From positions 186,001 to 250,000 of the forward strand of contig CAJNDS010002704.1 in the NCBI GenBank assembly GCA_905221605.1: 64,000 bases of DNA, given 5' to 3'. The notes under the pieces are model-generated. The model saw nothing but the letters and a program-made list of their open reading frames with translations. It did not search any database and had not been told where the DNA came from. Of this stretch, positions 10,565 to 20,460 are shown one piece after another. The translations under genes were made by a program, and so were the position numbers. This DNA comes from Symbiodinium natans. Its lineage: Eukaryota > Sar > Dinophyceae > Suessiales > Symbiodiniaceae. Numbering within the stretch: position 1 is the first letter of the stretch; each line of letters starts with the position of its first letter.

Positions 10565-12157
10565 CTAGCCGGTCTGGTTGACCATGGGCCAGTAGACCTC
10601 CCACATTTGGGTGACGTTGCCATCTAAGCAGTAGTCGACCGGGGGAGCATGCGCGTCCTCATCATCCTTGATGCTACCATAAGGGTTCAGCTCACCATCG
10701 GTCAGATTGGATCTCCACACGAGGGATACGCTGGTCACCTTCTGCTCGGCCCAGTTGGAGCACACACCAATCTTTTTCCCTGACAAGACTTGGTCCATCA
10801 CCACGGCACACTGAGCATCCCACCACTTGGCCTCTCCAGCTGCGAGGAAAGCCTTGGCCAGTTCGATGACAAAGACCCTGAGGTCTTCATCTGCCAGCGT
10901 TGATGCCTCGAAACTCAGCTGGAGTCGACACAGTGCTCTCTTCATCCCAGCGTGTTACTCCCCGTTTACATTTTGATGACATATGATGACATGCGCTACT
11001 CCAGCTACTCCTAGCCACAAAAGACACGTTTGGAGCAAGCTGCGTACTCCTCCATCTCGTCCAAAGTCACCGGCATGTTTAGTGTGGCATTTGCGGCCAA
11101 GACATAGACATCTGCAGGCGAAGGTTCCAGGAAGCCATAGACCATGCGCCAGGCACGTACATCCATGAAGACGTTCCACTCCGTGTCGCCGTGTGCAGTC
11201 ATGTCAACTCCTCGGCATTCTGGACGAATCGCGCTCTTCACTCCGTCCTTGAGCAGTGGAGGGGACAAGCCCGTGTAGGTCTGGCCCCCGTCTTCGGTGC
11301 AGGAGCCCTTCACACCGTTGTATGTCATTTGCCAATCGTAGACATTGTTTGTGCCTGGAACGCCATAGGCAGAACCCATCATGTATATCCCCTGGATGTT
11401 CTCCGCAATGGATGGATCCATGTCCAGCGCTTCTGCCACCTCAGCTTCAGAATCTTGAGTTGAAAGGATCTGCTCAGCAAACCTGAGCTCAGTAAGTAAA
11501 AGTGAGTAGCACGCAGCATGAGCTCGCAGCAGCTCAGGCAGTAGCTCAGGCTCCGACGTTGGTTGCTGGACCTGTGGTTAGAATGACCACGGGGCACTCT
11601 GACTCCTTCAAGATCTTGACAATCAGCTGTGGTGCAGTCTCGTCCACGATTGCCTTGTCGGTCATCTCCAAGATCCCAGATTCAAATTGGCGCTCAAAGA
11701 ACTCATCGGTCTCAATACGCCACTGCAAGGGCATGGTGGCAATAGGGCTCAAGCTGGAGAGGCCCCCCATGGCAATGGGAACATCACCCAAGCCTACCAG
11801 CTGGGCCACGGCCGCAATGTTCGTGGGCCCTCCATGCGGGGTACCCATCCCATCCGACTCGATCGTGATCGCCTTCCAATCCAGGTTCTCACTGTGTGCA
11901 AGATACAAGAATGCCAAGGTGTCATCGTAGTTCGCATCATTGTCCCAGATGAACGGATAAGGTTTGCGACACCTGGGATGAGAATGATGAGGATGATGAT
12001 GATGGTTGTGATGGTGATGAGGGCGAACGTTTCGGCCCATGGTTTTGTGGTGCAGTATTGAGGACGCATCGGAGCATTCCGCGCAGTCTTCCGACGCCAC
12101 ACACGTCAGGAAGATCAGGAAGGACCAAAAGAGCTGAATGGAGCGCCCCATGTTCAC
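10565..12157 (-). CDS. Secreted inosine-uridine type nucleoside hydrolase, copy 3 (3 exons, mosaic)
   Basis: Exon 1 at 12157-11558, intron 1 at 11557-11440 (118 bp), exon 2 at 11439-11011, exon 3 from about 10945 to the stop at 10565. Exons 1 to 3 encode the same protein as copies 1 and 2. At DNA level exon 3 matches copies 1 and 2, while exon 2 and intron 1 carry the variants of copy 4 (cggcatgttt against cggcatgtta, and the longer intron). The copy is therefore a mosaic, with the switch between about 10945 and 11090. Confidence 0.88.
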
Positions 12158-12863
12158 AGCTCACACTGCACCTGCCACGACGACTTCTGCTGATGGGCCG
12201 AAATCTACGGCAGACACGCAAAAACTCAGACAATCCCCCTGCATTTCTTTGAACTGCAGTCGTTTAACACAAACTCCGGTCTTTCCTTAATCGCTTGCTT
12301 GCGTTACTATCTGTAACATGATGCTGGGCCCGAAGGCAAAAAGGCCCCTGATGATGCCTCCAGGCTGTACTGTGTCCTCTGCCCTGCCTCAGACAACGGG
12401 CCTCAATCTGCCCCAGCACAGAAGATTCAACAAGCCTTCCATGAAGCATGTTCGGGATTATCTAGCATGCAACGCAAAAGTTCCGACCCGTATCTGTATT
12501 ATGGCGAGACATGGCGACACTTACCTAGCAAAGACAGCTTGAAGACCTCACAGCGGCATCATGATGCATCATGGATCCTCCCATGTCAGAAGTCAAGTCG
12601 ACAGTGATCACACCAGAAGAGAAGCACGCTGATTTCTGGTCTGCACAGCATCTTTTTTCCTCTTTGGCTCCACCATCTGCCGATTTCTTCGATCCAAGAT
12701 TCAAGGTGGTTCCCAGGTTGGGACCCCCGAACGACTGAAACGATCAAGGTCAGTTGAAGTGCGAAACTTGGCCATGAGAGTGTAGCCATTGCACCAAGCA
12801 GATGCCACGTATGGGTCACCTGCTATGCTTTGGGGCAAGGGCCGTCTCGTAGGCCAGTGGCCT

Positions 12864-14456
12864 CTAGCCGGTCTGGTTGACCATGGGCCAGTAGACCTCC
12901 CACATTTGGGTGACGTTGCCATCTAAGCAGTAGTCGACCGGGGGAGCATGCGCGTCCTCATCATCCTTGATGCTACCATAAGGGTTCAGCTCACCATCGG
13001 TCAGATTGGATCTCCACACGAGGGATACGCTGGTCACCTTCTGCTCGGCCCAGTTGGAGCACACACCAATCTTTTTCCCTGACAAGACTTGGTCCATCAC
13101 CACGGCACACTGAGCATCCCACCACTTGGCCTCTCCAGCTGCGAGGAAAGCCTTGGCCAGTTCGATGACAAAGACCCGGAGGTCTTCATCTGCCAGCGTT
13201 GATGCCTCGAAACTCAACTGGAGTCGATACCGCGCTCTCTTCATCCCAGCGTGTTACTCCCCGTTTACATTTTGATGACATATGATGACATGCACTACTC
13301 CAGCTACTCCTAGCCACAAAAGACACGTTTGGAGCAAGCTGCGTACTCCTCCATCTCGTCCAAAGTCACCGGCATGTTTAGTGTGGCATTTGCGGCCAAG
13401 ACATAGACATCTGCAGGCGAAGGTTCCAGGAAGCCATAGACCATGCGCCAGGCACGTACATCCATGAAGACGTTCCACTCCGTGTCGCCGTGTGCAGTCA
13501 TGTCAACTCCTCGGCATTCTGGACGAATCGCGCTCTTCACTCCGTCCTTGAGCAGTGGAGGGGACAAGCCCGTGTAGGTCTGGCCCCCGTCTTCGGTGCA
13601 GGAGCCCTTCACACCGTTGTATGTCATTTGCCAATCGTAGACATTGTTTGTGCCTGGAACGCCATAGGCCGAACCCATCATGTATATCCCCTGGATGTTC
13701 TCCGCAATGGATGGATCCATGTCCAGCGCTTCTGCCACCTCAGCTTCAGAATCTTGAGTTGAAAGGATCTGCTCAGCAAACCTGAGCTCAGTAAGTAAAA
13801 GTGAGTAGCACGCAGCATGAGCTCGCAGCAGCTCAGGCAGTAGCTCAGGCTCCGACGTTGGTTGCTGGACCTGTGGTTAGAATGACCACGGGGCACTCTG
13901 ACTCCTTCAAGATCTTGACAATCAGCTGTGGTGCAGTCTCGTCCACGATTGCCTTGTCGGTCATCTCCAAGATCCCAGATTCAAATTGGCGCTCAAAGAA
14001 CTCATCGGTCTCAATACGCCACTGCAAGGGCATGGTGGCAATAGGGCTCAAGCTGGAGAGGCCCCCCATGGCAATGGGAACATCACCCAAGCCTACCAGC
14101 TGGGCCACGGCCGCAATGTTCGTGGGCCCTCCATGCGGGGTACCCATCCCATCCGACTCGATCGTGATCGCCTTCCAATCCAGGTTCTCACTGTGTGCAA
14201 GATACAAGAATGCCAAGGTGTCATCGTAGTTCGCATCATTGTCCCAGATGAACGGATAAGGTTTGCGACACCTGGGATGAGAATGATGAGGATGATGATG
14301 ATGGTTGTGATGGTGATGAGGGCGAACGTTTCGGCCCATGGTTTTGTGGTGCAGTATTGAGGACGCATCGGAGCATTCCGCGCAGTCTTCCGACGCCACA
14401 CACGTCAGGAAGATCAGGAAGGACCAAAAGAGCTGAATGGAGCGCCCCATGTTCAC
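12864..14456 (-). CDS. Secreted inosine-uridine type nucleoside hydrolase, copy 4 (3 exons, 5'-most)
   Basis: Exon 1 at 14456-13857, intron 1 of 118 bp, exon 2 at 13738-13310, exon 3 from about 13244 to 12864. It is the most diverged copy. Exon 3 starts KRARYRLQ instead of KRALCRLQ, but catalytic motifs are unchanged. Upstream of the ATG the sequence stays array-like for only 51 bp, to 14507, and then differs completely from the spacers before copies 1 to 3. If promoter elements lie in the spacer, this copy has a different upstream region. Confidence 0.88.
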
Positions 14457-14507
14457 AGCTCACACTGCACCTGCCACGACGACTTCTGCTGATGGGCCGA
14501 AATCTAC

Positions 14508-14873
14508 GCCCGGAGGGGTGGTCGGGAAATAGGTGGGGCACATATTTCCTTTCTTTAAAGGTTTGGGGTGTGTGGGACTGTTATGCAAAGGTGGAGGGAG
14601 CCGGGACTCTCTTCTGTACTCTCTTCTGTACCCCTTCGTTCCAAATACGAAAGTCACACGACTGATACAAGTGACCGCATGGCCGGCTTGATCACCTATC
14701 ACCCCGCAGGTTACCCCGCCCCTCCCCACCATTTTTTTGGGGGCGCCTGGACCGAGGGCCGCACAGGCACGTAAAGCCAACTGTGCGTAATTTGTCTTTC
14801 CACACCCCCTGTTCCGCCCGCGCGCAAGCGTCTTATCAAGGCCACGGGGGCAAAAGGCTGACCACGTTTTTCC
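14508..14873. other. Unique spacer between gene array and retroelement pile
   Basis: No coding signal. It contains a 12-bp direct tandem duplication (tctcttctgtac, near 14612-14635) and a T7/G5 run near 14732. It separates the array edge at 14507 from the 3' tail of retroelement E1. Confidence 0.5.
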
Positions 14874-16554
14874 TTTCTTTTTTTTCCACCTGCCGAAATG
14901 AATGGTGTCCCTTGGTTCCCACCCAGGGCCTAACTCCTAGCTACTCCAGCCGGGCGCCGGGCCTGCCGCGGTCCTGCAGGAGGGCCGCAAGGGCAAGCGA
15001 CTGTGGCCCTCAGGGGCGGCGAGGTGGGCGATGCTGTCAAGTGGCGGGCCTTCGCCAGCTTCTGGTTGCAGTGGCTGCAGCCAGGCGCCGCCCAGAGCTG
15101 TGCTGGCGACCGCCTGCTGCACCGCGACTGAGAGCATGCTCCGCCTCGCCCAAGCCGCCGTCGCTGCCGCGCGCACGGCAGGGGGGGCGCGGTATGCCTT
15201 GAGACGCACCAGGTCTCGAACGAAGCTGAGGGCCTGGGCGTTCCAGCGGCCGCCAACCTCGGAGCCCAGCACGACGAGCGTTTGTGGCCCCCCCCGACGG
15301 CCGCTGCGCATGGCTGCGGGTGCCTTCGATCGCGTGAGCGGGGACACCAGCGTGGCATCGCAGCACTGAGCTCCCCCGCTGCTCAGCGCCCCGTACACAA
15401 CGAGGTCGAGCCTGCGACGGTCCTGTGCTCCGACACGCGGGGCGGTGGTATTGGCCAGACTGCTGCGGAACGACCTGCCCTTCCGACCCCACGGCTTCCC
15501 TGGCGACCCGCACCCAGGCTCGCTCCACGATTTTGGCCCGCCTGGCGAGGAGAGCGTGCGGAGAGCATGATTGGCACGGGGGGAAGCGCACATGGAGAGG
15601 AGGAGCCAACTGCACTGCAGGTCCGGCCGTTCGGGTAGCTGCTGGAGGAGCTGGCGCTCCTCTTGCATGCGATCTGCTGCCCACGCTCGCACGAAATCGG
15701 GGTGTCCGATGGGGTGCCGAAGACCACTAGGCCTCTCTCAGCTGGTGGCTTGTCCCCTCGCCACACCGTGGCTCCCAGCTCGGAGATGCCGGGTGGCGGG
15801 GGGCCAATCCCAGCGTGAAGGCCCTGGTTTTGCCGAGGTTGGAAGCGATGCCACAGTGGGTCTCGACGGCTGTGGTCGTGCTGTCCAGGGCTGCCCGGGC
15901 AAGCGGCTTGACACAGCGCCTCATGTTGGCCGAGAGCGAACAGCGCCGGGGCGAGGGGATCGCCCTGCTCGCAGCCTTCGCCCTGCGGCACGGTCCAGCA
16001 CGCCCCCACAGCGTCCCACCAGCAGTAGCTGGAGGGCTGGCCGTAAAAGAGCCGGACGAAGGCGAGAAGCTCTGGCGCAACCTCGCGAAGCTTGCTGAGG
16101 AAGGCTACGCGGGACATGGAGTCGTATGCGCTCAGGCCATCCAGTGACACAAGGACCGAGCCTGGGCGCAAGGACACGGCGGCCCGCACGCTGGCCGCGA
16201 GTGCATCTGTCCCTGCGCGGGCCTGGAGCACGAACTGGTACGGGCGAGTGGCGTCGTCGAAGACCTGCGCCCCCTATTTGGCCAGCGTTCTGGCGACCAG
16301 GCGGCGAAAGACGTCGCCCGAGGCTTTATGCCTCGCACCCCTCGTCTGGCTTGCGCAACGCTGTGAGGCGCGCCATGGCCAAACCGGCAGCGACATCTGC
16401 CGGGACATGAGCGTGCGCGAGGTGCGTGGCCGCTTCAGTCAGCAGTTCTAGCACCTCCAAGTCCTGCAACAGCAACTTCAAGTGCTCAGCCCTCATGCCA
16501 GACAAGCCTGTGCTGGCGTGTGGGGTGTCTTTGACGTTACGGGGAAAATGCTCC

Positions 16555-17365
16555 CGAAAAGCCACTTTTCTCGAAAAGCCACTTTTCTCGAAAAGCCACT
16601 TTTTGCGAAAAGTGACTTTTCTCGCGACGTTGCGCGCGCCGTGTCCCTGAAAAGCCACTTTTCTCGAAAAGCCAATTTTCTCGAAAAGCCGCTTTTCTCG
16701 AAAAGTGACTTTTCTCGCGGCGTTGGAGCGCACGGTGTCCGCGAAAAGCCACTCTTCTCGAAAAGCCACTTTTCGCGAAAAGTGACAATTCTCGCGTCGT
16801 TGCGCGCGCCGTGTCCCGAAAAGCCACTTTTCTCGAAAAGCCACTTTTCTCGAAAAGCCACTTTTCGCGAAAAGTGACTTTTCTCGCGGCGAGGCGCGCG
16901 CCGCGTCCGCGAAAAGCCACTTTTCTCGAAAAGCCACTTTTTGCGAAAAGTGACTTTTCTCGCGGTGTTGGAGCGCACGGTGTCCGTGAAAAGCCACTTT
17001 TCTCGAAAAGCCACTTTTCTCGAAAAGTGACTTTTCTCGCGGCGTTGGAGCGCGCGGTGTCCGCGAAAAGCCACTTTTCTCGAAAAGCCACTTTTCTCGA
17101 AAAGCCACTTTTCGCGAAAAGTGACTTTTCTCGCGGCGAGGCGCGCGCCGCGTCCGCGAAAAGCCACTTTTCTCGAAAAGCCACTTTTCTCGAAAAGTGA
17201 CTTTTCTCGCGGCGTTGGAGCGCGCGGTGTCCGCGAAAAGCCACTTTTCTCGAAAAGCCACTTTTCTCGAAAAGCCACTTTTCTCGAAAAGCAACTTTTT
17301 GCGAAAAGTGACTTTTCTGGCCGCGTTGGTGCGCGCCGCGTTCCGCGAAAAGCCACCTTTCTCCT
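16555..17365. repeat. Quasi-palindromic satellite block, left
   Basis: Tandem 17-bp units AAAAGCCACTTTTCTCG (AAAAG and CTTTT arms around a 3-base loop) are grouped into higher-order units. Each ends in a variant CGAAAAGTGACTTTTCTCG plus a GC-rich linker such as gcgttggagcgcacggtgtc. About nine higher-order units are visible. The long open frames across it (SRKVAFREKWLF) are a by-product of the repeat and not a gene. Confidence 0.9.
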
Positions 17366-17371
17366 CTTCCT

Positions 17372-17973
17372 GTTTAGGGTTTAGGGTTTAGGGTTTAGGG
17401 TTTTTGGGTTTTGGGGTGTAGGGCTTGGCCCAGCAGCCTCAGGACCAACAGAGAAGTGCCCTTCGTGTTCAAAGGGGGACTTTAGGGTTTAGGGTTTAGG
17501 GTTTAGGCTTTCGGGTTTGGGGTTTGGGGGAGGCTTTAGAGCTTGGGTCTTAGTCCTGAGGGCTTGCTCCAGACCCTCAACTCGAAACCCTAAACCCTAA
17601 ACCGGTTTAGGGTTTAGGGTTTAGGGTTTAGGGTTTAGGGTTTAGGGTTTAGGGTTTAGGGTTTAGGGTTTAGGGTTTAGGGTTTAGGGTTTAGGGTTTG
17701 GCCCAGCAGCCTCAGGACAAACAGAGAAGTGCCCTTCGTGTTCAAAGGGGGACTTTAGGGTTTAGGGTTTACGGTTTAGGGTTTAGGGTTTAGGGTTTAG
17801 GGTTTAGGGTTTAGGGTTTAGGGTTTAGGGCATAGGCTTTCGGGTTTGGGGTTTCGGGGAGGCTTTAGAGCTTGGGTCTTAGTCCTGAGGGCTTGCTCCA
17901 GACCCTCAACTCGAAACCCCAAACCCTAAACCCTAAACCCTAAACTCTAAACCCTAAACCCTAAACCCTAAAC
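17372..17973. repeat. Interstitial telomere-type repeat tracts (TTTAGGG / CCCTAAA)
   Basis: Runs of TTTAGGG lie at 17372-17400, 17482-17508, 17604-17698 and 17755-17830. CCCTAAA runs lie at 17585-17603 and 17916-17973. A spacer starting ggcccagcagcctcagga is present twice, at about 17426 and 17698, so the block is a tandem duplication of about 270 bp or more. At 17603/17604 the two orientations meet in a perfect palindrome (aaccggtt). Confidence 0.9.
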
Positions 17974-18487
17974 ATCGTCGGGGCTTGCTTAATGCTCTTA
18001 ATCTTCGACAGCGACTATGTCAGGCCTGTGAACCCCGCTACTAGAACTCCAGAATCCCCCCCAGCTCTACTATGATTATCAAGGCCGGCATAAATGCCGC
18101 CGTGGGTGCCTTGTCGTGCCAACACTGTGATTCGGTTTCAATGTTGGAGGTTTCCCAAAAGCATATCCTAGATTGCAGGGACTGCTTGGTTTCCTGTCGA
18201 CCTTAGAACCCATTCAGATCCATAGACCCTGAAACCTCCAAACCCTGAACCTCAAAATCAAAACTCTAAACCCTAAGTACTAAACCAACAACACCACGCA
18301 CCCTGAACCCCGCCGGTAAACTTTCCGCCCTATAAACCCTAAATACTAAACACAGCCCGGAACCCCGAGCCCTCAACCCCACACCCTACACCCTAAACCC
18401 TGCACCCAAAAGAGAAACGGAAAAGGGAGGCGTAGAGGTTCTCTTGGTTGCTTCAATGGCGGACGCCGTGTGGGGGCGCACAGCGTC
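17974..18487. repeat. Degenerate telomere-like spacer
   Basis: This stretch holds a unique part (17975-18210) followed by decayed heptamers (ccctgaa, ccctaag, ccctaca) up to about 18410. No coding signal. Confidence 0.5.
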
Positions 18488-19150
18488 TTTCAAAAGCCAC
18501 TTTTCTTTAAAAGCCACTTTCCTCGAAAAGCCACTTTTCTCGAAAAGCCACTTTTCGCGAAAAGTGACTTTTCTCGCGACGTTGCGCGCGCCGTGTCCGC
18601 GAAAAGCCACTTTTCTCGAAAAGCCACTTTTCTCGAAAAGCCACTTTTTGCGAAAAGTGACTTTTCTCGCGGCGTTGGAGCGCACGGTGTCCGCGAAAAG
18701 CCACTTTTCTCGAAAAGCCACTTTTCTCGAAAAGCCACTTTTCTCGAAAAGCCACTGTTCGCGAAACGTGACAATTCTCGCGTCGTTGCGCGCGCCGTGT
18801 CCCGAAAAGCCACTTTTCTCGAAAAGCCACTTTTCTCGAAAAGCCACTTTTCGCGAAAAGTGACTTTTCTCGCGGCGAGGCGCGCGTCGCGTCCGCGAAA
18901 AGCCACTTTTCTCGAAAAGCCACTTTTCTCGAAAAGCCACTTTTCTCGAAAAGCCACTTTTTGCGAAAAGTGACTTTTCTCGCGGCGTTGGAGCGCACGG
19001 TGTCCGCGAAAAGCCACTTTTCTCGAAAAGCCACTTTTCGCGAAAAGCCACTTTTTGCGAAAAGTGACTTTTCTGGCCGCGTTGGTGCGCGCCGCGTCCG
19101 CGAAAAGCCACTTTTCTCGAAAAGCCACTTTTCTCGAAAAGTAACTTTTC
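18488..19150. repeat. Quasi-palindromic satellite block, right
   Basis: Same units and linkers as the left block, in the same orientation. The linker order gacgttgcgcgcgccg, gcgttggagcgcacgg, gtcgttgcgcgcgccg (with the shared variant gtgacaattctcg), gcgaggcgcgcg, gcgttggagcgcacgg, ctggccgcgttggtgcg reproduces the left block, which has about three further units. The two blocks are therefore direct copies of one another. Confidence 0.88.
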
Positions 19151-20460
19151 TGCTCGGTTTTCCCGCTAACCTGGAAGACGCACCGTGTGACAGCTTAGAG
19201 ACAAGCCAGCCGCCCCGCCCCGTCGAGCCTCACGAAGCGCGCTGGCGACCGCTTGGGTGGAGAGCTGAACGGGGAGCTCGGGTCGGTACTGAGGCAACTC
19301 AGCGGGCGGCGCGACGCGCGCCTCGGGCGGGCGCTTCGCGGGATCAGTGAGCGCGTCCCACGTGGCCTCCGTGCCCGGCGCGAGCTCGGCTGCCGTGAGC
19401 ACGTGCCTTGCGCGAGAGAGCTCACCCTGCCGGACTTTGGCGCATGCGCGTTGGCGCTTGCGCTCGGACGCTACGGCGGGGTCGAGCTCCGTTGGCGGCT
19501 GGCGAGGCCCGGGCCGCGCAGCAGCAAGGAGCTGTTGCGAGCCTTGTTGCTCCGGGCGTGCTAGCAGCATGCGTGGGGCGAGTAGGAAGAATTTCTTTAA
19601 GAATTTCCATGCGCTGGAAGCGTTGGGGCCCGCGCCGTGACCGGCCGCGTGCGCTGCGCGCAAGCGCGTCAGGGCTGACGTGTCAACGCGCGCCCGCATG
19701 AAAGGGTGCACATCCTGCAGGGTGGGAGCGGGGTGGCGAAACTCCTCGCCTAGATCAAACCTCGTCTAGTCTAGGGCTTCCCAGGCTGCGTCGCTCGTCG
19801 ATGCGACGGGCGGTGGGCACGTGGGATCATGTGGGGACAGCGCCGTCCGAATCGATGTCTGCAGGATTTGCGTCGCCGCTCTGATGGCTGGCATGCCGGC
19901 GGCGGCGCGATCTTCTCGGCCGACGGCGTCGGTGAGCGGCGGGGTTGCGCAAGGGCTCAAACGTGGCGCGAATGTCGTCCGCCAACGCCTGGGCTGCGGC
20001 CGCGAGCGCGCGGCGGTGAGGTAGCCCTCGGGCGCCATGCACACGAGCACCGCTGCCGAGACCGGCAACGGGGCGTCCGGAGGAAGCGCGCATAGCTGTG
20101 CTGCAGCCGGCTCGAGCCCATCCGCCTCCGCGTCAGATGCTTCAACCTTGGCGTGCGCGCAATCCGCGGCTGCGCGAAGGAGGCGAAGCAGCGTGGCTGG
20201 CGGATGCTGGCGGTACTCCAGGGGCACGGCGCAGGGCAGCAGCAAGCTCTGCAAAGCGTGTCCCGCAGTCCGCTCTTTCCCGCCAGGCTTGCTCGGCCGC
20301 GCTTGTCAGGTGGCCGGCGCCTGCATGCAGCAAGGGCACGAAAAGCCAAGAGCAACGCTGGCCGGGCTGGATGCTCGGCGGACGCGCATCTTGCCAAGGC
20401 GGCGCCGCATCCCGGTGTGGGGATTGCGAAGCGTGAAACCTGGTGTGGCCTCGCCCGACT

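Larger units (their letters stand above)
5545..14507 (-). repeat. Tandem gene array of four nucleoside hydrolase units (2289/2289/2299 bp)
   Basis: The same sequence returns at offsets of 2289, 2289 and 2299 bp, covering gene and spacer alike. Copies 1 and 2 look identical apart from scattered bases. The 10 extra bases of the last period come from intron 1. The spacer between neighbouring genes is about 706 bp. On the left, homology becomes patchy between about 5545 and 5650; on the right it stops abruptly at 14507, 51 bp upstream of the first ATG of copy 4. Transcription runs leftward, so copy 4 is the 5'-most gene. Such arrays of near-identical genes are common in dinoflagellates and are thought to raise expression. 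Confidence 0.95.
16509..19198. mobile_element. 2.69 kb satellite/telomere-repeat insertion with 9-bp target duplication
   Basis: The insert is flanked by AGACAAGCC at 16500-16508 and again at 19199-19207. Removing the insert and one repeat restores the E1 reading frame (GGAAGLSGMRAEH). Inside are two blocks of the AAAAGCCACTTTTCTCG satellite in the same order and orientation, surrounding about 1.1 kb rich in TTTAGGG and CCCTAAA. The outer 45-60 bp at both ends look like imperfect inverted repeats of each other (about 70% by eye). A 9-bp duplication is typical of Mutator-like DNA transposons. No transposase frame is present, so it would be non-autonomous. Confidence 0.7.
14874..20460 (-). mobile_element. 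R2-like non-LTR retroelement E1, 5'-truncated, split by a 2.69 kb insertion
   Basis: Read on the minus strand, the element starts near 20460 in its N-terminal region (SWLFVPLLHAG). It continues through AWKFLKKFFLLAPRMLLARP to RRGGAAGLS at 19199, and resumes at 16508 with LSGMRAEHLKLLLQDLEV. The reverse transcriptase follows (VSLDGLSAYDSMSRVAFLS, QGEGCEQGDPLAPALF), then the C-terminal finger and endonuclease region, with a stop at 14937. A T-run at about 14877-14886 is the poly(A) tail. Several frameshifts are present. The segment that should hold the catalytic FLDD motif is deleted: HEALCQA runs almost directly into ALDSTT. The copy is dead. The E1 frame is continuous across the insertion if one of two 9-bp repeats is removed. 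Confidence 0.8.

Noticed and set aside
16326-17356. Long open frames of KVAFREKWLF-type peptide repeats on the minus strand, and the matching plus-strand frames
   Set aside because: They are the direct translation of the AAAAGCCACTTTTCTCG satellite in every frame. No domain is present, and they exist only because the repeat lacks stops.
16509-19198. Reading the TTTAGGG block as a true chromosome end
   Set aside because: It is flanked on both sides by one interrupted retroelement with a target duplication and contains both repeat orientations, so it is internal.
18386-19350. The same repeated-peptide open frames in the right satellite block
   Set aside because: Satellite artefact, as for the left block.
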